Origin: Hypomesus transpacificus
Taxonomy: Eukaryota > Chordata > Actinopteri > Osmeriformes > Osmeridae
Direction of reading: 5' to 3'
Length of the DNA stretch: 64,000 bases
NCBI RefSeq assembly: GCF_021917145.1
Contig: NC_061061.1
Coordinates: forward strand, 13,952,908 to 14,016,907
Positions 1 to 16,909 of the stretch are shown here, piece by piece. The position numbers and the translations under genes were made by a program. The stretch's first letter is position 1. Every line of letters starts with the position of its first letter. The notes beneath the pieces were generated by a model that was given only the letters and a program-made list of their open reading frames with translations, was not told the DNA's origin and did no database searches.

Positions 1-232
1 GTTGGTGTATAATGTGACTCAGTTGTCTTTGATCACTTTCACATTGGAAATCAGGCATTACCCAGTCTATTTGTAAAAGGTTGTGAAGTTTGATGGGAAA
101 GAATCTTATAAATTAGGCAATTTATGATGAAATAGATTACAAGATGCCCTACTCTATTTCACAATGACTTACCTCATAACAATGGAATACAGGAATAAGT
201 CCCATTTAAATCCTCCTGTTCTTTGTCTTCAG

Positions 233-881
233 CTCCTCCAGTGTTCTCCAGAGCTGATGGAGTCAGGCTCAGCTGGTTTAGAATGGTGGTCCCTGGTCCA
301 GTCTTTTGGAGGAGACTCCATATCTGCGAACAGCCCAGGTATGTTTAACTCTTTAGAGTAGAATCACAGGTATAATTTAGCTAAACTTGCTAATGTTTCA
401 CTTTCTATAGATGAGCTGTGTGATGGAAATCTCAAGGATGGAATCACCTATGACCAGATGAAGGTGAGCATTTTAGATTGAGATTGCATGAGGACATTAT
501 ATTACAGTGCCCTTTTTGCTCTGTCTGTTATGATCAAGTATAGTTGTACCTTCTCAAGACCACATACTGAGGGTCTCGCTCTTGTCTCCAAAGGTGCTCA
601 AAGGTGTAAAGCGAGCTTTGTATGATCAAACTCTTCACAGTAAGCCACTAGTCACTTAGCCACAGTTGAACCCATTTACCTTCCTCTGTAGTTCCAGGTT
701 GTTAAAGTGGAGGCGGACAGGCAGAGAAGCTGGTGATTTTAGTTGTGTAACAAAGCATGTATCAATGTATATCAAGCACTTAGGTTAACACATACATGAT
801 TACGTACTGCCTGTTTTGCAGGCCATCATAGAGGAGGTGCTGGAGGAGAATGAATACTATAACACCACAGCTAGCAGGTAA
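233..881 (+). CDS. 3' end of an unidentified protein-coding gene (three last coding exons)
   Basis: Three exons join in frame: 233-338, 411-463 and 822-881. They are bounded by good splice signals (cttcag before 233, gtatgt after 338, ctatag before 411, gtgagc after 463, ttgcag before 822). The encoded C-terminus contains EWWSLVQSFGGDS, then DELCDGNLKDGITYDQMK and AIIEEVLEENEYYN, then a stop at 879-881. An alternative end exists: the last codons contain AG|GTAACT, and a possible acceptor (tattttag) before 1032 would give a terminal exon 1032-1053 ending in QDKPG. It is convergent with rarb. In human the gene tail-to-tail with RARB is TOP2B, but this peptide does not resemble the TOP2B tail as I know it. 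NEK10, from the same 3p24 region, is a weak guess that I could not verify. The earlier exons lie left of the window. Exon structure is well supported; identity is not. Confidence 0.6.
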
Positions 882-1284
882 CTAGGACCCTATCAAGAAG
901 AAAAAACATGAACCATGTACAATACATTCTGTACACGTCCTACCATAAATTGAACTTGCACTATGGACTATGTAGTATATTTGTTTAGTATGTTTTGGAT
1001 TATGCTTGGTTCCTGATACCTTGTATTTTAGACTACAGGACAAGCCAGGATGAAGCTGGAGTGAACAAGAGCTATTCTGCAGCCACAAACGAGTGACCTT
1101 CATGGTCCTATCAGGATGCCTGCTCCAAATAATATGGACCCAGCTAATTATTATTCAGCTATGATCAGAATAGTTGATGTAAACTGTATCCATACTATTG
1201 TTAAATGTTATGCAAAAAGGTCACACACACACTTGTAGGCAGACACACACAGGAATATGTATACATATAAGAACAAGCTCACAT

Positions 1285-1304
1285 ACACACACACACACAC
1301 ACAC
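1285..1304. repeat. CA dinucleotide microsatellite
   Basis: Uninterrupted AC repeats, with shorter CA runs just upstream at about 1221-1252. Confidence 0.9.
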
Positions 1305-1644
1305 ATCGCTATCTACTGGATGGGACATAATACATTAAATACTATTCCGTGAACTATGCTTCCTTACATGTGTATAGATTTGTAATTTATGATTTTCACT
1401 GATGTAAGCACTTTCATGACATTCTCAGGATCTAACGTTTGTGTCTTTACTGTTTTGTTGCGGAATTGCACATCACATAGCATGTTTATTGCCTCTATCT
1501 GGTTGGAATGTAATTGCACTTTACCACAGTCTGTATTGTATCAAATTGGCATATTTATGTATTTAAATATACATAGTACAAGGGAAGCTTTGAAGCACTC
1601 AATAGAGAACAAGGAATTGACAGCTACCTGAACTTCATGTGTGA

Positions 1645-1650
1645 AATAAA
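1645..1650 (+). other. AATAAA polyadenylation signal for the left-end gene
   Basis: An exact AATAAA on the plus strand lies about 760 bases after the likely stop codon. It is the first such hexamer I see downstream and is followed by T/G-containing sequence. It would end the 3' UTR before the convergent rarb gene. Confidence 0.45.
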
Positions 1651-2230
1651 TATATATTGGCGTGTGGACCCTTGTGATGACTGAGCTTCTCTGTGTACAG
1701 CAGCAGGTTGAAGTGTAATATCCCCACATGAACACAGGGGGGAGACTGAGCCCTGTGAATGAGAACTACGTACAAGCAAATCTTAGAAGTCAATCCCCAT
1801 TTTCCACGGAAAGAAAAGGGATGTACCGTATATAAAAAAATACGCTTGTGGAAATTAAAATGCAGATATGACACATTTTCAAGAATGCAATTCGTAGATC
1901 ATTATTATCTGACATGATCATGTTTAATATCACATAAATTTGACAAAAATGCAACAATAATTATTGAGATAAGCATGGCCATACAATGGCCTGTAAATAA
2001 TACGCTGATATAAACTGTAATAGCGCATATATAACAAAGCCAATCATGCAAGGAAAAAAATGCAGATGTAAACACTTTTACTTAAAAGTAGGCACCTATC
2101 AAAAGCTTATAAACTACATCAGTTACAAATCCAATAGCCACCCCTCCTTTCAAAGAACTACATGCCATGTCATTCTGTTTCAAGATGGAATGTGAATCCA
2201 TTCACACAACCACATTATTAAGACTTCATG

Positions 2231-2340
2231 AGAGGGTATGGCTCAGTAGTTATAGCACTTGACTGCGGTCAGCACAAGCAGATTCATATTCCTCCTGTAC
2301 TGTATGTAGCTGTGGATAAAAGTGTCTGCTACTTGAATAC
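2231..2340 (+). repeat. Decayed tRNA-derived SINE fragment
   Basis: A tRNA box A-like head (TATGGCTCAGTAGTTATAGC) is followed about 60 bases later by TGTAGCTGTGGATAAAAGTG and TCTGCTAC, a degenerate form of the CTCTGGATAAGAGCGTCTGC tail found intact in the SINEs near 32.9, 59.8 and 62.2 kb. No box B or target duplication is clear, so this is an old copy. Confidence 0.5.
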
Positions 2341-2730
2341 ATTATTATAATTATAATATGAGTAACTTTTAGGACTGCACTACACAGATTGTTTGTTGTA
2401 TTTACAACATAAGAGCCTGCTAGATACTGACCAACACACAGGTTACTCTTAAAAACTAGGTTATATCCAGTTATAAATGCAAAACATGTTACATATATTC
2501 TCTCCATTTTGTTCATGTCATTTGTGTAAATATTGTACCATGTTCGTATTTACATTTCCCTTTTGACTCTTGACTTATTCCAGTAATTAAACTTTTTTAA
2601 GAATTTGCCTGATGATTTTTTTATGCAATGGGTGCTCATGAGCACATCAGTATCAGTAAAACTGTACCTAACTGGACAAGAATACATCCATCTTGCACAA
2701 GTAAAAACATTCAAACTAACAATGTAGTGG

Positions 2731-2736
2731 TTTAAT
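2731..2736 (-). other. rarb: Candidate ATTAAA polyadenylation signal of rarb
   Basis: Read on the minus strand this is ATTAAA, about 195 bases after the rarb stop codon. No canonical AATAAA was found between the stop and this point. The choice of this variant hexamer is an inference. Confidence 0.35.
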
Positions 2737-2930
2737 GAGGTAAAGTATTAATTCATGTGATATATTTATCATGCAAACAAAGCATAAAACAGACAATTGA
2801 GCCTAAACTCTGAGGTAAAACCATGAGCAAACAATCTGTTGTGGTGTCTGTTGTTCGTGTTATCATTTAGCTATGTGGCTCCTCTCTGAGCTTATTTCTG
2901 AGGTGCTGTTAATTTGACATATGGTTTACC

Positions 2931-8629
<5,699 letters not shown>

Positions 8630-9046
8630 GATTTGTATTGCACGCGTTCCAAGCAAAGTTTCTTCTCTTTCAAGATGTGTCCAGAAGAGGATGAACGAAC
8701 GTTAACAACCCTAGTCTAATTGCCACACTAATCTTAGATTCACCCTTTCAAATAAATAACTACTTTTTTAAAGTATGTAAACGATCCGTATTATTTTGCA
8801 TTATAGAAATCAGATCGGCTGTGCTCTAAATACGTTTTCCATCGAGGTTTTCATCCCAAAAATGTTTGTACGTCCATTGTGCGCAGAGGGTCTCTCCGTC
8901 TAAGAAAAGCCCTACAAGCAGTGATCTGTTTTACATAACAAAGTTTGTTTAGGAGATCTTATATCTCATTTATTGATGGATGGGTTATGCTGTTTCAACA
9001 CAACCTACTTCATACTAGTTATGTCACAGGGACGGATAGAATTACT

Positions 9047-9055
9047 TAATATATG
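9047..9055 (-). promoter_or_regulatory. rarb: TATA-like box of the rarb beta2 promoter
   Basis: Minus strand reads CATATATTA, immediately downstream of the retinoic acid response element. The stretch GCATATATTA following AAAGTTCA matches the human RARB2 core promoter as I know it. Transcription would start near 9023, giving a 5' UTR of about 395 bases before the ATG at 8629. Confidence 0.8.
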
Positions 9056-9059
9056 CGGA

Positions 9060-9076
9060 TGAACTTTCCATGAACC
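9060..9076 (-). promoter_or_regulatory. rarb: DR5 retinoic acid response element (beta-RARE)
   Basis: Minus strand reads GGTTCA TGGAA AGTTCA: two direct half-sites separated by five bases. The human RARB2 element is GGTTCA CCGAA AGTTCA, so both half-sites and the 3' part of the spacer are identical. Its place just upstream of the TATA-like box is also the same. It is expected to bind RAR/RXR and make rarb autoinducible by retinoic acid. Confidence 0.9.
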
Positions 9077-9117
9077 TATTCCGCGGCTGCTAACCTTCAA
9101 ATGACCCAAATACTGTC

Positions 9118-9125
9118 TGACATCA
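9118..9125 (-). promoter_or_regulatory. rarb: CRE-like element upstream of the rarb beta2 promoter
   Basis: Minus strand reads TGATGTCA. Counting from the inferred start near 9023 it sits at about -95 to -102, the place of the CRE-related motif described in the mammalian RARB2 promoter (about -99). Sequence and spacing are seen directly; function is inferred. Confidence 0.6.
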
Positions 9126-12020
9126 CCAAGTACCAAGATTCCCTAAGAAGTGAGGAACTTCCATTGTTTTTGGTACTTTGGGTGAATTTCTTGCTCGGAG
9201 TTCGATTTGCACTTTGATTCAAAATCTGATTATTAGGCTGCAGACGTAGGTATGGTTTTAAATTGAATTACTAGTTTGGTCTCAAAGAAAATACTGTTCA
9301 CAAGATGTACATCATAGTGAGTTTATTTGTTTTAAATAGTGTTAAAATACAGCCAAATATCTGTATGTTATCTAAAGCTATGTATAGTCATTTATGAGCA
9401 CATTATGACCTGTACGATTTGTACCTTCAAGGAATGCTTGTATATGTAAAATAACTTTTAAATTAGTTTACTCTTGTTTACTGTTGTTTGCATGTACAAT
9501 AGGCTACATCTGTGTTATAGTATGATACAACAGAAATTTAAGTAGTCCTACATTTGGTAAACTATGATACAACTGTAGGTTTTTAGTGCCAGCTATCCAA
9601 GGCCACTTAAACTGCACTTAAAGCACTTTCTCTTAATCCAACAAAAGAGGACATTCCAGTATTGGCATTCTTGTAAATAAAATTTGTGTCCCTGAAAAAT
9701 CAATACTCTTTAGCTTCCGTTTCTCTTAATCCATGTCCACTTCAATTTCTCAGTCGTGACATAAGTAAGACAAATTCACAGAGAGAGTGAATGGGAGTAA
9801 TAATAACATCTTGTGCAAGATTTACTGTGTCAGAAAGATAGGATGGTAGAATGTTTCCCCCCCATTTCATAATTATGAGATCTAGAAAGTTATCAACTGG
9901 AAACATTTCCCTCTTCCTAAACAAGAAGGATTTTAAAGGAAAACAAACAAACAAGACCAAAAAACTGAAGCAGTTGAACTAGAAGGATATGTTTAAAAAC
10001 ACTTGGTCTCCCTCATTGCCACTGCTAACCTCATTCATGGAGCACAGCTCCAATGCTAAAAGGCTAATTACCTAGTATCTCCCACACTCCAGGGAAGGGA
10101 GGTCATACAAAGGACAGGCTTGTGAAACATTCCTGTGGCTTGCTGCTGCTGGTGCTTCTGACTGCCGAGCCCCCAATCACTCTATAAAATAACATCTTGA
10201 TTTGATACAAACATGGCGTTTGATACAACTTTAGCTTAATATTTGAGCTGTAAGAAAAATATGGTTCATAGTTCTTGTTTTACTTCCACAATTCGCTCGT
10301 TCTCTGTCCATCTTCTTCTGTAATTTGCTGTGTTGGCGTCCGAAATCCAAGGAAAGGCGTATCTTATCACAGAGCTCTGTGTCAGAAGTCATCAGACGAT
10401 CAGCAGGATTAGATATGGATGCTTTAAAAATAGGCTGCATAGATTTGCATTATCCTTTCAATAAAGCTCAGACAATCCCACCCACAGTGCCTTTGTTTAG
10501 ACTGGAAAAGCACAAGGGAAAATTCTAATGACAATCTGTAGTCCAATACAATTTCATGAACGATGAATGATTAAGCAAATCTTATATGTATGTTCTCTTT
10601 TTTTTTCTTTTTTACAGATACCACTCGATATGCAAAATGTCAATATTTTGTGTAGTGCTACTTTCTAATTTAAGTAATATTGAATAACCACGCCATTGAG
10701 ATTAATATGTTTTATAACAGATGTGTCATTATTTTATTATGGTTACAACATTTCAAAATCATTCAATTAAAAACATTATGTGTTGCAGCACAAAAAAGAC
10801 AGTTCATATTCATGTTCAGTTTTTTCCTGGTTGTTAGGTATTGAAACCTGACATCTTTGAGGAGCCATTTATAACCATCATACATATTTTATACTGGCTT
10901 TAACACAAGTAGCAACAGGATGAGAGGGTGATATCTGCTTTAAAACCACTAGCTCTCAATCAAACTTCCTTTGAAAGTTTTGTTTGATTTTTCAGAGGAT
11001 CGTGCCAGGCCTATTAACCAGTAAACAAAGGAAAACCATGGTCTTGATTGATGTGTGGTTGCCATGGTTTTTTCAATTGGTGCATTCGGGAGTGGAACCG
11101 GGATTGAGGACAGCCGTACTCAGGATTGAGACGCTAATCTATGTGGGATGTGTATTTGAAATCACTTGAAGTGTGTACAGTCTACACAGTATTTTAAAGA
11201 TATATTGTATATATACAATAAAGTTATAAATACAATGAAAGAATTTCAATGAAAAACGTAACTTCAATGAATTACAGTATAAGACAAATTTGGTTATATT
11301 TGTTTTTAACAGGAATACCTAGTGACCAGCCCACACAGACATTGAAGGAAGGTACGCAGCTTTGAGTGTTAATGATGCATATCATGTATGTGCCATGTTG
11401 CACCATTTTACCGTTAGTTGACTTTTATGTAAAATACTGGGTTTGTGATCGTAATACTGCACGAATCAGGCAGTCCTATGACACTGAGTGCTCTTCAAGA
11501 AAATGTTCAATGGAAATACCCTTTTTAAGTTTTCAAACCGCATGGTAATATACACATTGTTTTAAAATGATAAGATTAAGAGAATCCACTTGGATATAAA
11601 ACTCTGCATTATTTTAAAAATAATATAATTTATCTTTGTGTTAAATGAAGAATTTATACAGTATGCATATACAGCAGTAGCATAGAAAATATGAGCCATG
11701 CCTATGACTGTTCTTGTGTGCTTCTCTCTTTTCAGTACATTATGTATCTAATATAAGACTGAGCTGTAGGTGGACAGCTACACCTTGTGGACAGCTTTGT
11801 TCAATATATTATTGTATTTTCTTATATATAAATTAATTACTTGGGATATCCTGTATTTATTTAGGACAAATCCATAAATGCTTTTTCTAACTGGAAAATC
11901 TAAAATCTAAGCTGTCCTGTCATTCCAAACAGCAAGGCTATGAAACATTGTGACACTTTGTACTTCATTTGAAGTGTACAATGTAAAGAATACAATGCAA
12001 ACACAGGCATTTAACTTAAG
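9126..12020. other. Intergenic region between rarb and nr1d2
   Basis: AT-rich sequence with no exon I can support. In particular I find no thyroid hormone receptor exons (no CEGCKGFFRR-type finger and no LBD-like reading frame) on either strand. It holds an 18-bp perfect palindrome TATTGTATATATACAATA (11203-11220) and a short TA run near 12049-12063. No alternative RARB1/3 first exon was recognised. Confidence 0.6.
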
Positions 12021-12026
12021 TATGTA

Positions 12027-12032
12027 TTTATT
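12027..12032 (-). other. nr1d2: AATAAA polyadenylation signal of nr1d2
   Basis: Minus strand AATAAA in an AT-rich context about 940 bases beyond the nr1d2 stop codon. It implies a 3' UTR of roughly 0.95 kb. Confidence 0.55.
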
Positions 12033-12967
12033 TATACTATTTATATTATTATATATATATATATGAGAGATATACATGGCTATTTACATGGGTTCCATGA
12101 AAGACAGACATAGGAAAAACATTTATGTTGCTGTGCTGGAGCATGGAAGAGAGCCTAAAAACATGGAAGTTTAAACACTAAAATCAATGATGCTGTACAG
12201 CTTTGAGTTGGTGGCAAATCCGCAACACATTGTGCAAAGTAGTGTTGCTGCAAAAGGTATACTGTGCAGTTTCAGAAAGTAGTGAGGTGAAGATACCTGA
12301 TACAAGACTAACAAACATCAACGGTTCTGACAAGAATAAAACACACTATACACAAAGAACAGTCAAAATGTAATTACAATAATAATGATTTTAAAATATG
12401 AAAAAAAGAATTATACTCTGCCCCTTAACAAAAGGGTAAATAAATCATGTGTCAAGTCATTTACTTAAGGATAGCCATGCATTAGCAGCAATCATCGCAC
12501 ATTCCTTCTGATACTTATTTCCTTATTTTTTAAGTCTGGCGTGTTTTAGGAAATAAGTATAATGTTATCACACATCCTCTTAATTTAAATATACTGAACA
12601 TCTCACATTCACTGTGTTCATGAGCACAAAACTTTGGAATCAAATGGCTTTCTGAAAAAAAAACGTATGTGGTTCTGAACTAGATCTTTTGTAAAGTCAG
12701 TGTAGTACTCACTTAAAATAAAAATAAAACAAGTGTTTCTAACTTTGCAAAACCATGAGCATCTCATACAGGTGTGTGTGCAACATCAAGTTATCAATTT
12801 CCTGACCTCTTATGAATACAGACGACGATAATTACTTTCTCTGACCCTTGTTTTAACATCAGGCAAAAAAATAAGAGCTTTACAATACAATCTAGAGAGT
12901 GATATACACAATTATGCAAAGTTGAGGATAGGCAGGTCCTGGTGGTGTTGCTAGTGGTCCATAGGGC

Positions 12968-15900
12968 TCAAGGGTGCACTTTGAAGGCCAGTAGTTCTTC
13001 GGAGTGCAAGTTGTTGAGGGAGCGCAGCTCAGGCAGTTTGAGCAGCAGCTTGGTGAAAGTAGTGGCCCCATTGGAGTGGTTCTTTGTGATAAGGTTCCGC
13101 AATGCTCGAATCAGGTTGTCCTGAAGGGCCTCCACAGAGTTCAGACCTTGGATCCCTGAACGATCTAACCCCCAAAGATTAAGTAGATTGTTAGCATCAT
13201 GGCATGGCTGTTAAGCATACAATTAAGCTGATATGGAAAATTACGCAGAATTTGGCTCACAATATAAATCGGAATTTCCAATATTATCGGAGCAATGGTA
13301 GACAGGAAAACGGAAGAAGGAAGTGTCTGTACCGGCAGAGACAAGGACGACGGCAGTGAATAGGCTCATCTCATCAGCGTCCAACTGCATAGTGGCCAGC
13401 TTCTCACTGAAGTCACACATGGCAGACAGTAACTCGCCAGCACCCAGAGACTGCAGGGTCTCCAGGCTGTATCTCTTGCCATTCAGAAAGGTGACGGTCC
13501 GAGCCGCAACATCAAACAACGAAGCGAAACGCACCATTAGCACCTGGAGGGGAAAGGGACGAGATGAATTAGAGATGTGTATGACATGAAGAGATCCTTG
13601 ATCATCACTGTGGAAGGAGAAAATGGTACATGGTTATGTGCTTGTCAAATGCGCTCACTTCGTTATTTACCTCAAAAGTCCCAGCTTTGAGCAGGCTGAC
13701 TTGGTCATGCTCGGAGAGGTCTCGGAAGCCTGGGATCTTCTTGGCAAACTCCACCACCTCCCGCACTGCCGGGGTGAAGCTCATGGAGAACTCCTCCCAG
13801 ATCTCCTGGCTGGACTTGTAGGTTTCTACGTGGGGAGAGTCATTTGTCGCACACACCTGTAGAGACAGACAGAGTATAGACCATCAGCAATAGAAGATAT
13901 TGAAATATAGGGAGATATTTCTTATACACAGTCTGCTCACAATAAAAACACTGAAATCAAATAGCTTTGTGAGAGTTACAAATATTTATCATATTTTACC
14001 AACATGTATATCCAAAACATGCTCATACAAAAGCTAGATCTGCAAACAGCACTCACCAGATGTGCCCTCTGGTCCACATTGTACGCTGATCCACTGATAC
14101 CATTGGAAACAGTTTGTTTGTTAATGTTGTGCTTCCTTTGGTGGTTGTCATCTATTATTCCACCAATGGTGGCACTGTTTAGGTGGTGCTGAGCCTTCTC
14201 ATAAATCACCCTCTCTTCCCTGTATGGACCGCTGGTGATTGGTTGGCTGTTACTGTAGTGACTGTGCTGGTAACCATGCTGGTAGCCGCCAACAACACTG
14301 TGGTTCCAGCCATTCCAGGTGCCCTGCTGTTTTTCTATGCTGTGGTTGCTCTGCGTTTCCCTGGCAACTAAAAATGTTGTTCCCTGGCACTGACTTGTTG
14401 AACTTTGCTTTCCACCATCATATGAGAAAGCACCCTTGTGCTGTCTGGCTGCCATGAAGATAGACTCATCTTCGCCGCTGTCGGATGAACATGAAGAGGC
14501 GGAGCTGGAATTGGTGTCCATAGAAACCATGGACTCAGAGTCCTGGGGACATTGCGGTGACGAGGGGTTGGAACATGAGGAGGAAGAGGAGGGGCTAGAG
14601 TCATTGGGGAGGGCGTCCATGGTGCGGGCTGGGCTCTGGGTGCCACTGAGCATGCTGTGGAGCTGACCACTGTTGCTCATCATGTTGTTCATGGCGTTCT
14701 GCATCTCCAGAAGCATACGCTGCTTCTCCCGCTTTGGGATGCGGCCGAATCTGACAGCTGAGGTGGGGGAGGGGGAGATACTAATTAGATCACATCAAAC
14801 CATATCAACCAAGTGTTGTTTCCAGATGATTGTTTTTCAGAAGATATTTCACAGTTAAAGCTAATTATAGGGACGACTCACCATCCCTAGACATGCCCAC
14901 AGCCAAGCACTTCTTGAACCTGCACTGCTGACAGCGATTTCTATTGATCCTTATGATGGTGCAGTTTTCCATCTTCAAACACTTCTTGTATTGGATATTC
15001 TGCTGGATGCTCCTCCTAAAGAACCCCTAAGGAACAAGAACATGCTAGACTTAATGCACTATTATTACAGTGTTTGAACAATGAGGAATGACTGAAAGAG
15101 TTGTGGGGGTTTGTGTGCAAAAACATGCAGGATGATGGTGTCTCACCTTGCAGCCTTCGCAGGCGTGGACGCCATAGTGGAACCCCGAGGCCACGTCACC
15201 ACATACCTTACACAACAACACCATGCCATTGATCTCTGCAAGGCAAAACAGACCACCATTATTGCTGGTCGTTACAGACACGTAACCTACTTGTCTACAG
15301 GAAATATTCTAGGAGTTCAAATCCTCTCGCTATAACTTCTTATATGACTTATATGAGTATGGTGAGTTAAGATTGTAACTTACTAGTAATACCACTTTTA
15401 GCTGAGGATGCAGATCGGCCAGTCTTTGCAGTGCCGTGACCACGTGAGTGTCCTTGTTTGGCTGGGGTAGGGGCGACATCCATCACCATGCCCACCGCTC
15501 GGCTTGGCAAAGAGGGGCGAGGTGGGGAGGAGGACAGGAAGCTGCTGTTAGAGCTGTCACTCATACAGGACTCCAGGCTTGAGGAAGAGGTTGAAGAGAT
15601 AAAGGCTATCACACCCCCTGAACAGAAAACAGGGAAAAATGAGAAGTTATAGCAGCTGGATTGAAAGCATTAACTGGCACTTGAGTTATAGTAGTTGTAT
15701 TAAACCCATTAGACTGACTAAATGCATCTGTCTAGTTTTATATAAGATTATGATGGTGCTGGTGACCTCTGGAAAACGTGTTTCATTCATGGCTTTGTCT
15801 AGGCTCCTATAGTCTAAAAAAGCTTAAGACAAAGATCAATGATACCAAAACTGTACCCATTTGTAAATGTCTGAACATTTGCACTTTTTAAAAAAAAATT

Positions 15901-16909
15901 TTTTTTATTGTATATTGTTTTTATTGTGTTTTATTGTAGAAAGGCCCAGGGACGAGAGATGAAAATTATAACTTGCTATAATCTCTATGTGCATTACATT
16001 GGCTGCAAACTTTGCTCTACAGCAATGTTTATCTGCATTGTCCCTGTCAAATAATAAATAAATAAAATAGCAGGTAAGCAATTGTGTATAACTGATTATT
16101 ATACACATACAATTTCCCTTTAAAACGAATTAAAATGAGCCATCAAAACATCTGATAGAGCGGTCTATCAGGTCAGTTTTTGATCTATACATGTTTGGTA
16201 ACATGTATAGCCTATTTCTGGCTGTTGGCTACAAGTGTGTTGAAGTCCTCGACATCAGAAACTGTTTTTACAAAGCACAATACATTCACTTTAACTAGTG
16301 TTCAAAAGTTAGCTTGTGTTCCCTGACATTTTTAAAGGTGATTTCATAACTGGTTTTTCTATGGAGTAAAAATGTAGGTCAAAACAACTGTCTTTGGTTG
16401 TCTCACGTGGAACTGCATGCGGCAGTAGAGCCAACTCAGTACATAATTATACAATGAATACGTCACAATCTCTTTTTGACCAATCAGCATTTAGAGTCAA
16501 GAAACCCGTACACAGGCACATGGCTTGGCTGTTTGGTCCATGTGAGTTAAGTAAAGGTGGAATATTGTTGTTGTGTCAAATACCCTATAGCACAATGACA
16601 CTCCTAACCTATATCAACAGACTTCCGTTTAAATACGAAAACATAAACATTTTTGCTTATTTTGGTTGGCACACCCAGACAGGGCATTATGACATTACTA
16701 TTTGTTATATCAATGTGAATCGATAAACAAGTTCAAATGTGTCTCATTCCTTCTTCAGTGTTCATCCTGTGGTTGTTATTGTCACAACGTAATCGGTGAT
16801 TTTAACAGTTAATTAGATGAAAAGATACATTGTAAATACACATTTTACTGTAGCCCGCAATGGTTCATTCTTACTTACCAAGCTTGCTTGATCCCATTTC
16901 TTCAGGCAT
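12968..16909 (-). CDS. nr1d2: Rev-erb beta nuclear receptor, complete (8 exons, 597 aa)
   Basis: Heme-sensing transcriptional repressor of the circadian clock that binds RORE sites and recruits NCoR/HDAC3. Exons in transcript order: 16909-16879, 15617-15384, 15235-15147, 15026-14882, 14757-14057, 13856-13671, 13543-13333, 13164-12968; frame is continuous. The N-terminus ([19 protein letters not shown]) resembles human MEVNAGGVIAYISS after a longer start. The finger exons encode [20 protein letters not shown] and [18 protein letters not shown] 701-base exon holds a serine-rich hinge. The ligand domain keeps [14 protein letters not shown] and ends ELLAFKVHP with no activation helix 12, the Rev-erb hallmark. 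Heme ligands Cys402 (HLVCAT) and His586 (NNLHSEE) are present, but the usual Pro after Cys is Ala. NR1D2 rather than NR1D1 fits the N-terminus and the UBE2E1/RARB neighbours. Human NR1D2 has 579 aa. Confidence 0.96.
16371..16381 (+). promoter_or_regulatory. nr1d2: RORE (ROR/Rev-erb response element) in nr1d2 intron 1
   Basis: AATGTAGGTCA fits the RORE consensus WAWNTRGGTCA exactly. It lies about 0.5 kb inside intron 1 and 22 bases from an E-box. Rev-erb genes are known to be controlled through ROREs, so autoregulation is plausible; binding is inferred. Confidence 0.55.
16404..16409. promoter_or_regulatory. nr1d2: Canonical CACGTG E-box in nr1d2 intron 1
   Basis: Palindromic CACGTG, the preferred CLOCK/BMAL1 site, close to the RORE at 16371-16381. 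Another CACGTG lies in coding exon 2 at 15441-15446 and is probably incidental. Function is inferred from site identity and gene. Confidence 0.5.

Larger units (their letters stand above)
882..2730. other. 3' UTR and intergenic space between two convergent genes
   Basis: No coding exon is visible apart from the possible alternative terminal exon at 1032-1053. The stretch holds a CA microsatellite (1285-1304), an AATAAA, and a decayed SINE fragment near 2231-2340. Otherwise it is AT-rich sequence without recognisable features. Confidence 0.5.

Noticed and set aside
8630..8656. Upstream in-frame extension of rarb starting at a TTG
   Set aside because: There is no in-frame ATG; the MFDY start at 8629 matches the mammalian beta2 start MFDCMD.
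10231..10440. Minus-strand open frame of 69 codons containing DRLMTSDTELCDKIRLSLDF
   Set aside because: It looks somewhat protein-like, but I recognise no family and see no splice sites or promoter around it. It is not a thyroid receptor exon.
14004..14670. Open frames on the plus strand and in a second minus frame opposite the large nr1d2 exon
   Set aside because: Shadows of the serine-rich 701-base coding exon of nr1d2.
15441..15446. CACGTG in nr1d2 exon 2
   Set aside because: Inside coding sequence in a Gly/His-rich stretch; probably incidental, unlike the intronic one beside a RORE.
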